A stretch of DNA of 6,839 nucleotides from an uncultured Thermoleophilia bacterium (GTDB lineage Bacteria; Actinomycetota; Thermoleophilia; Gaiellales; F1-60-MAGs149): positions 1 through 6,839 of the forward strand of contig CADCWC010000215.1 of NCBI GenBank assembly GCA_902806305.1, in the 5' to 3' direction. Positions 1-6,150 of the stretch are shown here, in pieces (the first letter of the stretch is position 1; every line of letters starts with the position of its first letter). Position numbers and translations under genes: made by a program. The notes beneath the pieces are model-generated. The model did no database searches and was not told the DNA's origin. It was given only the letters and a program-made list of their open reading frames with translations.

Positions 1-1
1 G

Positions 2-298
2 GCCGCGGGCTCGGGCGTCGTCCTCGTGACCCGCGGCGCGGACTGCGCCGTCGTCGTGGCGGGCGACCGGGTCGACGCCGTGCCGGCCCCCGCTGTGGAG
101 CTCGTGGACACGATCGGCGCCGGCGGCGCGTTCGGCGGCGCCTTCCTGGCCTGGTGGCGACGGGCCGATCTCGGCCGCGGCGACGTCCGACGGCACGACG
201 CGGTCATCGAGGCGACGCGCTTCGCCTGCCTCGTCGCGGCCCGGACCTGCGAGCGCGCCGGGGCCGTCCCGCCTCGGCTCGCCGAGCTTCACGACTGA
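2..298 (+). CDS. PfkB-family carbohydrate/nucleoside kinase, C-terminal fragment
   Basis: This is the last 98 codons of a gene that enters from the left edge, so its start and substrate-binding N-terminal half are missing. The reading frame is open from base 2 to the TGA at 296-298. The residues VLVTRGADCAVVVAG followed by VPAPAVELVDTIGAG match the final strands and the anion-hole loop (D-T-x-G-A-G) of PfkB/ribokinase-type kinases, which phosphorylate sugars or nucleosides with ATP. The tail, with TRFACLVAARTCERAGAVPP, fits the family's last helices and its usual Cys/Arg-Pro-Gly-Ala type ending. Oddity: the family motif is GAGD, where the Asp is the catalytic base, but here the codon is GGC and the motif reads GAGGAF. 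The protein may be inactive or specialised, or the base may be an error. The sugar specificity cannot be told from this piece. The gene converges on the sigma factor gene with only 17 bases between stop codons. Confidence 0.85.
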   Translation, partial: AAGSGVVLVTRGADCAVVVAGDRVDAVPAPAVELVDTIGAGGAFGGAFLAWWRRADLGRGDVRRHDAVIEATRFACLVAARTCERAGAVPPRLAELHD

Positions 299-315
299 CC
301 GCCCCGTCGGAGTCC

Positions 316-966
316 TCACCCTGCGAGCTGTCCGGCCAACGTCCGCCGGACCCGGCGGCGCGCGCGGTGGAGCAGCACGCGCTGTCGTCCGTCGTCGAGG
401 TCGAGGACGCGACAGACGTGCGCGGCGTCCCACCCCTCGACGTCGCGCAGCGTGATGACGACCCGTTGGGTCGACGGCAGGCCGGCGATGGAGCGACGGA
501 TGGCCGCGCTCGTCTCGTCGGCCAGCAGGCGTTGCTCCGGGCGGTCGGCGGTCGGTGCGACGAGCGCCGGCGGGTCCGCGGTGTCCGCGGCGCCGTCGTC
601 GCGTCGTGGCGTACGGTCCCCCACACGGGCGTCGTCCCCGAACGGCATGCTGCGGCGCTCCCGGGCGCCGCGTGTCCGCGCCCGGTTGACCAGGATGCGG
701 AGGATCCAGGTCCGGAGCGACGAGCGTCCCTCGAACCGGTCGAGCGAGCGGAGCACGGCGAGCCACGTGTCCTGCACCACCTCCTCGGCCACCGCGTGAC
801 TCGGCACGTGACCGGCGGCCAGGCGCACCATCTCCGGCGAGTGGCGCCGCACCAGGGTCGCGAAGGCCTGCTCGTCGCCCCGCCGCAGCGCCTGCAGGAG
901 CCGCTCCTCCTCGACGCCCGGCCGCCCGTCGACCGCGGTGCCGGGCGGATCGGGGCGGGGCTCCAT
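316..966 (-). CDS. ECF-type RNA polymerase sigma factor (sigma-70 family)
   Basis: A 216-residue protein with the two-domain layout of extracytoplasmic-function sigma factors. Region 2 spans about residues 24-102: LLQALRRGDEQAFATLVRRH, then EEVVQDTWLAVLRSLDRF (core-binding and -10 recognition), then GRSSLRTWILRILVNRAR. A charged, low-complexity linker covers about 106-150. Region 4 spans about 155-210: LPSTQRVVITLRDVEGWDAAH, then VCRVLDLDDGRQRVLLHRARRRVRR, the helix-turn-helix for -35 recognition. Region 3 is absent, as expected. The ATG at 966 was chosen because homology begins soon after it; the frame stays open further upstream, but that stretch does not look like protein. No Shine-Dalgarno precedes this ATG, and a TATCGT box lies six bases before it, suggesting a leaderless mRNA. 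The gene is divergent from a secreted beta-propeller gene, its likely target. No anti-sigma gene follows: the kinase stop codon lies 17 bases beyond. The signal it responds to is unknown. Confidence 0.92.
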   Translation of the reverse strand: MEPRPDPPGTAVDGRPGVEEERLLQALRRGDEQAFATLVRRHSPEMVRLAAGHVPSHAVAEEVVQDTWLAVLRSLDRFEGRSSLRTWILRILVNRARTRGARERRSMPFGDDARVGDRTPRRDDGAADTADPPALVAPTADRPEQRLLADETSAAIRRSIAGLPSTQRVVITLRDVEGWDAAHVCRVLDLDDGRQRVLLHRARRRVRRTLAGQLAG

Positions 967-972
967 GCCGCG

Positions 973-978
973 ACGATA
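973..978 (-). promoter_or_regulatory. Candidate -10 box for a leaderless sigma factor transcript
   Basis: Read on the minus strand, TATCGT (TAnnnT pattern, preceded by GG) ends six bases before the ATG at 966. Transcription would then start at or next to the A of the start codon. This fits the lack of a ribosome binding site. The -35 position 17 bases upstream (ACGACG, 996-1001) matches TTGACA at only three places, so the call is tentative. Confidence 0.33.
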
Positions 979-1026
979 CCCGTGGGCGGGCGGCCCGTCG
1001 TGCCGTGCGGGCTCGTTTAAGGATCC

Positions 1027-1060
1027 GGCAAGAAACGCAGGGCGGCGCCCCCGAGTCTCT
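1027..1060 (+). promoter_or_regulatory. Candidate ECF-type promoter for the beta-propeller gene
   Basis: In the divergent region, the least GC-rich stretch (about 1014-1037) contains GGCAAGAAACG. About 18 bases after its GAAAC (1032-1036) comes GTCTCTAT (1055-1062). The AAC ... GTCT pair resembles the general -35/-10 pattern of ECF sigma promoters. This would give a leader of roughly 70 bases containing the hairpin at 1092-1118. The match is by eye and loose; the true recognition sequence of the neighbouring sigma factor is not known. Confidence 0.25.
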
Positions 1061-1091
1061 ATCCCTGACGGCCAGGAGGTCGTCGACGAGT

Positions 1092-1118
1092 CGCGGAGCG
1101 GCCCTCGGCCGCACCGCG
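1092..1118 (+). repeat. Inverted repeat / RNA hairpin in the leader of the beta-propeller gene
   Basis: Two 12-base arms, CGCGGAGCGGCC and GGCCGCACCGCG, flank a CTC loop. They pair as 11 G-C pairs with a single A-A mismatch. The structure ends five bases before the AGGAGGG ribosome binding site and lies outside any coding region. As DNA it could be an operator. As RNA it would be a very stable stem that could stabilise the message, affect ribosome access, or act as an attenuator. No T-run follows, so a classical terminator is unlikely. Confidence 0.6.
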
Positions 1119-1123
1119 TGAGC

Positions 1124-1130
1124 AGGAGGG
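1124..1130 (+). promoter_or_regulatory. Ribosome binding site of the beta-propeller gene
   Basis: AGGAGGG lies five bases before the ATG at 1136. It fixes the translation start, since the frame is open much further upstream. Confidence 0.85.
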
Positions 1131-1135
1131 ACGAC

Positions 1136-2482
1136 ATGGATCGGACGATCGTGGGCGTGGGACGGGCCCGGACCGGAGGCCTCGGCGCGCTGGTCGCACT
1201 CGCCGTGCTGGCGTCGACCGCGGCGGCGGCCGAGGCGCAGACGAGCGGGGAGGCCGGTCGGGTCGGCGCCGCCCGGCGCGACGCGGCACAGCACCGGCTG
1301 CACGATCTCCGCTCGGGCGCCGTCTTCACGATGACGAACGCGCGTGCGGGCAACGAGGTCATCGCGTTCGAGCGCGGACGTCACGGCAAGCTCCACCGGG
1401 TGGGCACGTTCGCCACCGGCGGGACGGGCAGCGGCAGCTTCGAGGACACCGCGAACAGCCTCGTGCTCGGCACGGCACAGGGTGAGGCGGCCCCGAACAA
1501 CCTGATCGAGGAGGGACGCCTGCTGTTCGCCACGAACGCCCGCAGCAACTCGATCTCCGTCTTCCGGGTCGAGCGCCGGCGGCTCGTGCTCGTCGAGACG
1601 CAACCCTCCGGCGGCGAGAAGCCCGTCAGCGTGACGGTCAACCGGGGCGTGGTCTATGTCCTGCACAGCGGTGAGACGACGGACGACCTGTTCGACTCCG
1701 AGGGCGGCGTCATCGCGAACTGCACCACGGGCACGCCCTCGATCACCGGCTTCACCGTCACGGACGGCGGCGAGCTCACGCCCATCGCCGACTCGACGCG
1801 CCGGCTCAGCGGCCGCGGGACGTCCGGATGCGCCCAGATCTCCTTCCATCCCGACGGGAACGTGCTCGTCGCGACGGAGCGGCTCGCGAACGACGAGGGG
1901 ATGCCCGGCCCTGACGGCGACGAGGGCGTGATCGCCACGTACGTCCGCAACGCCGACGGCACGCTCAGCGAAGCGCGGGTCAGCGAGGCCACCGGCGAGG
2001 GCCCGTTCGGCTTCAGCTTCTCGAAGGCCGGCGACCTGTTCACGACGGAGCAGTTCGACGGCCCGGCCGGTCCGATGCGCGGGGCGGCCGCCTCGTACAC
2101 GGTCGGCGCCGACGGGTCGTTGACGCCGACGGGGCCCTCGGTCGCGAACGGCGGTACGGACACGTGCTGGTTCGTCGTGACGGACGACGGTCGGCACGGC
2201 TACACGACGAGCTTCTTCGGCGACGGGCGCATCTCCGTGTACCGGATCGCCCCAGGCGGCGCGCTCGAGCTGCAGGAGGCCGACGCAGCCCGCCGCGTGG
2301 ACGTCGGCGCGAGCGACATCTCGCTCACGCGCGACAGCCGCTACCTGTACCAGCTGAACTCGCTCGACGGCACGATCGGCAGCTACCGGGTGAAGGCCGA
2401 CGGCAGCCTGCGGTTCGTGCAGAAGGTGCGGGCGCAGGGCGCGAGCGCGATGGCGGCCGGGATCGGCCTCGCCGCGTCCTGA
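1136..2482 (+). CDS. Secreted lactonase-like beta-propeller protein
   Basis: A 448-residue protein that begins with a secretion signal. Arginines at 3, 10 and 12 precede a hydrophobic stretch at about 14-32 (GGLGALVALAVLASTAAAA), then AEA before Gln35, a typical signal peptidase I site. The mature part is made of repeated blades of about 45-60 residues, with the pattern 'LFATNARSNSISVFRVE..RLVLVE', 'VIATYVRNADGTLSEARV', 'AASYTVGADGSLTPTG', 'HGYTTSFFGDGRISVYRIAPGGALEL' and 'YLYQLNSLDGTIGSYRVKADGSLRFV'. This is the signature of the 6-phosphogluconolactonase-like seven-bladed propeller family (COG2706/PF10282). Export makes a true cytoplasmic lactonase role unlikely; an extracellular binding or scaffold role is an inference. 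Cysteines at about 196, 232 and 344 could form a disulfide outside the cell. The start is set by AGGAGGG at 1124-1130. The gene is divergent from the ECF sigma factor, its probable regulator, and ends in front of a strong hairpin. Confidence 0.85.
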   Translation: MDRTIVGVGRARTGGLGALVALAVLASTAAAAEAQTSGEAGRVGAARRDAAQHRLHDLRSGAVFTMTNARAGNEVIAFERGRHGKLHRVGTFATGGTGSGSFEDTANSLVLGTAQGEAAPNNLIEEGRLLFATNARSNSISVFRVERRRLVLVETQPSGGEKPVSVTVNRGVVYVLHSGETTDDLFDSEGGVIANCTTGTPSITGFTVTDGGELTPIADSTRRLSGRGTSGCAQISFHPDGNVLVATERLANDEGMPGPDGDEGVIATYVRNADGTLSEARVSEATGEGPFGFSFSKAGDLFTTEQFDGPAGPMRGAAASYTVGADGSLTPTGPSVANGGTDTCWFVVTDDGRHGYTTSFFGDGRISVYRIAPGGALELQEADAARRVDVGASDISLTRDSRYLYQLNSLDGTIGSYRVKADGSLRFVQKVRAQGASAMAAGIGLAAS

Positions 2483-2503
2483 CGCCTGCGGTCGGAGCGA
2501 GAC

Positions 2504-2543
2504 GACGCGTGGTCGGCGGCCTCATCGGCCCCGGCCACGCGTC
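2504..2543. terminator. Bidirectional hairpin terminator between convergent genes
   Basis: GACGCGTGG (2504-2512) pairs perfectly with CCACGCGTC (2535-2543). The stem continues inward with a G-U pair, CGG/CCG, one bulged C (2517) and GGCC/GGCC around a TCATC loop (2522-2526), about 17 pairs in all. It lies between the stops of the propeller gene (+) and pta (-), overlapping the first bases of the pta stop. No T-run follows on either strand, as is common for actinobacterial terminators, so the terminator role is inferred from position and stem strength. Confidence 0.7.
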
Positions 2544-4620
2544 AGCCGGTGCCGGTGGCCTGGATGGCCGTGAGCGCGACGGTGTAGATGATGTCGTCCA
2601 CGAGCGCGCCACGGCTGAGGTCGTTGACCGGCTTGGCGAGCCCCTGCAGCATCGGGCCGATCGACACCACGTCGGCGCCGCGCTGCACCGCCTTGTAGGT
2701 GGTGTTGCCGGTGTTCAGGTCCGGGAACACGAAGACGGTGGCCCGCCCCGCGACGCGGCTGCCGGGCCGCTTGCTGCGTGCCACCGAGGCGATCGCCGCG
2801 GCGTCGTACTGCAGCGGGCCGTCGACGGCGAGGTCGGGCGCGCGCTCGCGCGCGATCCGGGTCGCCTCGGCCACCTTCTCGACCGCGCTGCCGCTGCCCG
2901 ACGCCCCCGTCGAGTAGCTCAGCATCGCGACCCGCGGCTCGATCCCGAACGCACGGGCCGACTCGGCGCTCTGCAGCGCGATGTCGGCGAGCTGCTCGGC
3001 GTCCGGGTCCGGGTTGACGGCGCAGTCGCCGTAGACGACGACCTCGTCGGGGAGCAGCATGAAGAAGATCGAGGAGACGAGGCGGGCGCCGGGCGCCGTC
3101 CGGATCAGCTGGAGCGCGGGTCGGAGCGTGTCGGCCGTCGTGTGCACCGCCCCGGCCACGAGGCCGTCGACCTCCCCACGCTGCAGCATCATCGTCCCGA
3201 CCACGATCGGGTCGGCGAGCTGCTCGCGGGCCACCGGCTCCGTCATCCCCTTGTGCCTGCGGAGCTCGACCAGCGCCGGGACGTAGCGCTCCGCGACGGC
3301 GGCCGGGTCGACGATGGCGAGGCCCTCGGGGATCGCCAGCCCGAGGCCGCGCGCCACGTCCGTGATCTCCTCGGCGTCGCCGAGCAGGGTGCAGCGGGCG
3401 ATCCCCCGCTCCTGGCAGGCGACGGCGGCCTCGACGGTCCGGGGCTCCGCGCCCTCCGGCAGGACGATCCGGCGGCCTGCCGCCCGGGCCCGCTGGACGA
3501 GGCGGTAGCGGAAGGCGGCGGGGCTGAGGCGCGGCGCGTGGCCGCCCCGCGGGAGCTCCGCGAGCCAGCCCTCGTCCAGGTGCTCGGCCACGTTCCGCAG
3601 CACGGCCTCGGCCCGCTCGGCGTCGTCGACCGGGACGCCCGGATCGATGCGGTGGACATGGGTGGCCGTCTCGTAGGTCATCTCGGTCGTGACGAGGATC
3701 GGCAGCCCCGTGGCGGTCGCGGCGCGCGTCAGGCGTGAGACGGCCGGGTCGGGTTCGATCCCGACGGTCAGGAGCAGCGCGGCCAGGCGCGTGCCGTTGA
3801 GCGCCGCCAGGCAGGCGGCCATGATCACGTCGTGCCGGTCGCCCGGGGTGACGAGCAGGCGCCCCTCCTCGAACACGGCCAGCACGCCCGGCACGGACTG
3901 GGCGCAGATCGCCACGTCCTTCACGCGCCGCGACGCCCACTCCCCCTCGTGGAGCGCGCGCGCGTCCAGAGCGCGCGCCAGATCGAGCACGCGCGGCCAC
4001 GTCAGCTCGGGTGACATCGGCACGGCGCCGACGAGCGCCAGCCCGTGACTCGCGAGCGCGGTTCGGAGCGCCTCCAGGCGGGCCTGCTCGACGTCGGGCA
4101 GGCGGTTCACGACGCAGCCGACCACGCGGACGTCCTCGCCGGCGCGATAGGTCGCCCCGGCGATGGCCATCGTCTCGGCGAGCTCCGCCGGGTCGTCCAT
4201 GCTCGGGGCGCCGACGAGCAGGACGTCCGCGTCGAGGGCCTTCGCGAGCGCCAGGTTGACCTGCCCCGAGTAGACGAGCGCCGCGCTCGGCACGAGGCCC
4301 TCCACCACCACCACGTCGTGCGCCGAGCGGACCTCCTCGCCCCGACCGACGACCTCCTCCATCAGGTCGTCGAGCTCGCCGGCGCTGAGCAGCGCCTCGA
4401 CGTGCGCGGCGCTCAGGGGGTCGGGCGGCTCGAGGGACGTCACGAGGCGGACGAGGGCCGTCGAGCGCTCGGGCGTGGCACCGCCCTCGCCGGGCTGGGC
4501 CACCGGCTTGAAGAAGCCGACCGACACGCCGAGGCGGTCGAGGGCGCCGACCAGTCCGAGGCACGTCGCGGTCAGGCCCACCCCGTGTCCCGTCGGGACG
4601 ACGAGGAGCGTGCGGGTCAC
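2542..4620 (-). CDS. pta: Phosphate acetyltransferase (full-length, BioD-like + DRTGG + PTA domains)
   Basis: A 692-residue enzyme that interconverts acetyl-CoA + phosphate and acetyl phosphate + CoA in the cytoplasm. Its length and layout match the long E. coli-type Pta (about 714 residues). Residues 1 to about 200 are the BioD/AAA-like domain, with VPTGHGVGLTATCLGLVGAL in place of a canonical P-loop (normal for this family) and FKPVAQP. A DRTGG-type regulatory domain follows at about 215-330, with TPGDRHDVI. The catalytic PTA/PTB domain covers about 370-690: YGDCAVNPDPDAEQ (from 530), MLSYSTGASGSGS (from 566), GPLQYDAA, FPDLNTGNTTYKAVQ (from 632), SIGPMLQGLAKPVNDLSRGA and a final DDIIYTVALTAIQ. 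The GTG start at 4620 overlaps the ackA stop as GTGA and has GGAGG (4628-4632) seven bases upstream, so translation is probably coupled to ackA. It ends in the shared terminator. The function is very secure. Confidence 0.97.
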   Translation of the reverse strand: MTRTLLVVPTGHGVGLTATCLGLVGALDRLGVSVGFFKPVAQPGEGGATPERSTALVRLVTSLEPPDPLSAAHVEALLSAGELDDLMEEVVGRGEEVRSAHDVVVVEGLVPSAALVYSGQVNLALAKALDADVLLVGAPSMDDPAELAETMAIAGATYRAGEDVRVVGCVVNRLPDVEQARLEALRTALASHGLALVGAVPMSPELTWPRVLDLARALDARALHEGEWASRRVKDVAICAQSVPGVLAVFEEGRLLVTPGDRHDVIMAACLAALNGTRLAALLLTVGIEPDPAVSRLTRAATATGLPILVTTEMTYETATHVHRIDPGVPVDDAERAEAVLRNVAEHLDEGWLAELPRGGHAPRLSPAAFRYRLVQRARAAGRRIVLPEGAEPRTVEAAVACQERGIARCTLLGDAEEITDVARGLGLAIPEGLAIVDPAAVAERYVPALVELRRHKGMTEPVAREQLADPIVVGTMMLQRGEVDGLVAGAVHTTADTLRPALQLIRTAPGARLVSSIFFMLLPDEVVVYGDCAVNPDPDAEQLADIALQSAESARAFGIEPRVAMLSYSTGASGSGSAVEKVAEATRIARERAPDLAVDGPLQYDAAAIASVARSKRPGSRVAGRATVFVFPDLNTGNTTYKAVQRGADVVSIGPMLQGLAKPVNDLSRGALVDDIIYTVALTAIQATGTG

Positions 4621-5795
4621 GTCCGGGCCTCCAGCACCGCGCTCGTCTCGCGGGCGATCTCGAGCTCCTCGTCCGTCGGCACGACGAGCGCGGCCGGGTT
4701 CGTGGAACGGCTGATGCGGCCCCCGGTGGCCCGACCGTGGACGGCGTTCGCGGCGGCGTCCTCGACGAGGCCCAGCAGCCCCAGCCGACGCAGGACGCGG
4801 CTGCGCACGACGGCGCTGTGCTCGCCGATGCCACCCGTGAAGACGAGCGCGTCGAGTCCCTCGAGCGGCACCGCGAGCGCCGCGATCGCCTTCGCCAGCC
4901 GGTAGACGAAGACGTCCAGGGCGAGGGCGGCGTCGGCGTCGCCGTCCTCCGCGAGCGCGATCACGGTGCGCATGTCGTTGGAGCGGCCGGAGAGCCCGAG
5001 CAGCCCGCTCTCCCGGTTCAGCGCGCGCGTCACCGCCTCGACGTCGAGCCCGGCCCGCCCGGCGAGGTAGGCGTGGAGGCCCGGGTCGACGTCGCCTGAG
5101 CGGGTGCCCATGACGAGCCCCTCGAGCGGCGTCAGTCCCATCGTGGTGTCGACCGCGACGCCCGCCGCCACCGCGGTGGCGCTGCAGCCGTTGCCGAGGT
5201 GCGCCGTGACGAGCCGGAGGTCGGCGGCCGGCCGGCCGAGCAGCTCGGCCGCCCGCCGCGCCACGTAGCGGTGGCTCGTGCCGTGGAAGCCGTAGCGGCG
5301 GACGCCGTGGGTGCGGTACCAGGCGTCCGGGACGGCGTAGCGGTAGGCCACGGGCGGCATCGTGGCGTGGAACGCCGTGTCGAACACCGCGACGTGCGGG
5401 ACGTCCGGGAAGGCGGCCTGCGCGGCCTCCACGCCCGTCACGTTGGCGGGGTTGTGGAGCGGGGCCAGATGGCCCACGGCCCGTATCGCGTCGAGCGTCG
5501 CCTCGTCGATCAGCACGGCCGAGGTGAACCGCTCCCCGCCGTGCACGACCCGATGCCCGACGCCGACGATCGGCAGCCCCGGGTCCTCCCTGACTCCGGC
5601 CAGCACCGCGGCGGTGACCGCGGTCGGCGACGGGTCGGGCGGTCGGACCGTGGCGGTCTTGGCGCCGCGCGCCGTCCGCACCTCCGCCTCCGGCGTCCCG
5701 AGCCGCTCGGCGACGCCCGCGACCGCGACGACGCCGCTCGTCGGGTCGAGGACGGCGAACTTCACGGAGGAGCTGCCACAGTTCAGCACCAGCAC
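4617..5795 (-). CDS. ackA: Acetate kinase
   Basis: A 392-residue enzyme of the acetate kinase/ASKHA family that makes ATP + acetate from acetyl phosphate + ADP, and runs in reverse when acetate is used. Conserved parts include LVLNCGSSSVKF (Asn5 region, N-terminal phosphate loop), GHRVVHGG (Arg82), LAPLHNPAN, VFDTAFH (Asp139), RYGFHGTSHRYV, AHLGNG, MGTRSGDVDPG (Arg232), FTGGIGEHS and TDEEL (Glu376). These correspond to the active-site Arg, Asp, Arg and Glu known in Methanosarcina AckA. Length is normal (about 400). The start is less sure: GTG at 5795 keeps the first strand (VLVLN) but has only a weak GGTGG before it. GTG at 5789 has GGAG five bases upstream but would shorten that strand. The gene follows DUF2630 by 34 bases and overlaps pta by four, so all three are probably co-transcribed. 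Confidence 0.97.
   Translation of the reverse strand: MLVLNCGSSSVKFAVLDPTSGVVAVAGVAERLGTPEAEVRTARGAKTATVRPPDPSPTAVTAAVLAGVREDPGLPIVGVGHRVVHGGERFTSAVLIDEATLDAIRAVGHLAPLHNPANVTGVEAAQAAFPDVPHVAVFDTAFHATMPPVAYRYAVPDAWYRTHGVRRYGFHGTSHRYVARRAAELLGRPAADLRLVTAHLGNGCSATAVAAGVAVDTTMGLTPLEGLVMGTRSGDVDPGLHAYLAGRAGLDVEAVTRALNRESGLLGLSGRSNDMRTVIALAEDGDADAALALDVFVYRLAKAIAALAVPLEGLDALVFTGGIGEHSAVVRSRVLRRLGLLGLVEDAAANAVHGRATGGRISRSTNPAALVVPTDEELEIARETSAVLEART
4628..4632 (-). promoter_or_regulatory. Ribosome binding site of pta inside the end of ackA
   Basis: On the minus strand GGAGG lies seven bases before the pta GTG at 4620, within the last codons of ackA. It supports the GTG start and allows re-initiation by ribosomes finishing ackA. 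Confidence 0.8.
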
Positions 5796-5829
5796 TCCGC
5801 CACCGTCGGCGCCACGCTCCCCGGGGCCT

Positions 5830-6072
5830 CTAGCCGAGATAGCCCTCGACCGTGTCCTCGTCGCGCGGCGACGCGCCGTCGGGGTCGAGGCCCGCGGAAC
5901 GCCGGGCCCGACGCTGCCGCATGAAGTCCCACGCCCGGTCGAGCTCGACGCGGATCGCCTCCAGACGGGCGTGCTCGGCGCTCGAGAGGCCGCTCGCGCC
6001 GTGCGCCTCGAGGAGGCGATGCTCCTCGGCCACCAACGTCTCGATCCGGTCACCGATCTGCGCGTCGTCCAT
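5830..6072 (-). CDS. DUF2630 family small protein
   Basis: An 80-residue, highly charged, probably alpha-helical protein of unknown function. The order of motifs matches DUF2630: MDDAQIGDRIETLVAEEHRL at the N-terminus, LSSAEHARLEAIRVELDRAWD (about 29-49), then RQRRARRSAGLDPD (52-65) and the closing DTVEGYLG (73-80). The two helical stretches (about 3-24 and 30-58) could form a helical hairpin or coiled coil; there is no signal peptide, membrane segment or cysteine. The ATG at 6072 has AGGGGAG (6081-6087) eight bases upstream. It is the first gene of the apparent DUF2630-ackA-pta transcription unit, with a promoter-like pair at 6101-6129. A link to acetate metabolism is suggested only by this position. 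Family assignment is from memory of the motif pattern and fairly secure. Confidence 0.85.
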   Translation of the reverse strand: MDDAQIGDRIETLVAEEHRLLEAHGASGLSSAEHARLEAIRVELDRAWDFMRQRRARRSAGLDPDGASPRDEDTVEGYLG

Positions 6073-6080
6073 CTGACGGA

Positions 6081-6087
6081 CTCCCCT
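6081..6087 (-). promoter_or_regulatory. Ribosome binding site of the DUF2630 gene
   Basis: AGGGGAG on the minus strand, eight bases before the ATG at 6072. It supports this start over any extension upstream. Confidence 0.8.
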
Positions 6088-6100
6088 GTCGACGCCCGCG

Positions 6101-6129
6101 ATCGTATGGGCGGTGTCGTCGGCGCGCAA
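6101..6129 (-). promoter_or_regulatory. Housekeeping-type promoter of the DUF2630-ackA-pta operon
   Basis: On the minus strand, TTGCGC (6129-6124) and TACGAT (6106-6101) are separated by 17 bases, the ideal spacing for the primary sigma factor. The -35 matches TTGACA at three of six places; the -10 fits TAnnnT. Transcription would begin near 6094, leaving a leader of about 22 bases that contains the AGGGGAG site. The -35 box lies inside an inverted repeat (6115-6143) that could be an operator. Confidence 0.5.
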
Positions 6130-6143
6130 GGACGCGCCACGAC
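6115..6143. repeat. Inverted repeat over the -35 box of the acetate operon promoter
   Basis: GGCGCG (6121-6126) and CGCGCC (6133-6138) are perfect inverted arms around six bases. With one base skipped the match extends outward to GTCGTC / ACGAC, giving arms of 11-12 bases. The left arm and spacer overlap the proposed -35 (6124-6129), a typical place for a repressor or activator site. The regulator is unknown. Confidence 0.45.
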
Positions 6144-6150
6144 CTCCCCG

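Noticed and set aside
292..315. Possible small hairpin (CGAC/GTCG) in the 17-base gap between the kinase and sigma factor stops.
   Set aside because: Only four pairs with a ten-base loop; too weak to call a terminator.
154..1020. A 288-codon open frame on the plus strand across the kinase end and opposite the sigma factor gene.
   Set aside because: It is Arg/Pro/Ala-rich with no recognisable motif and lies opposite a clear sigma factor. Long empty frames are expected at this GC content.
967..1362. Upstream extension of the sigma factor to a 348-residue protein starting at 1362.
   Set aside because: The extra residues match nothing and lie opposite the divergent propeller gene, including its signal peptide and ribosome binding site.
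2164..3738. A 524-codon plus-strand open frame running from the propeller gene into the region opposite pta.
   Set aside because: It crosses the terminator hairpin and reads as low-complexity Arg/Gly/Asp-rich sequence; both underlying genes are certain in other frames.
2522..4834. A 770-codon minus-strand open frame overlapping pta and ackA.
   Set aside because: It is in another frame of the same strand as pta, dominated by Arg and Pro, and has no family motif.
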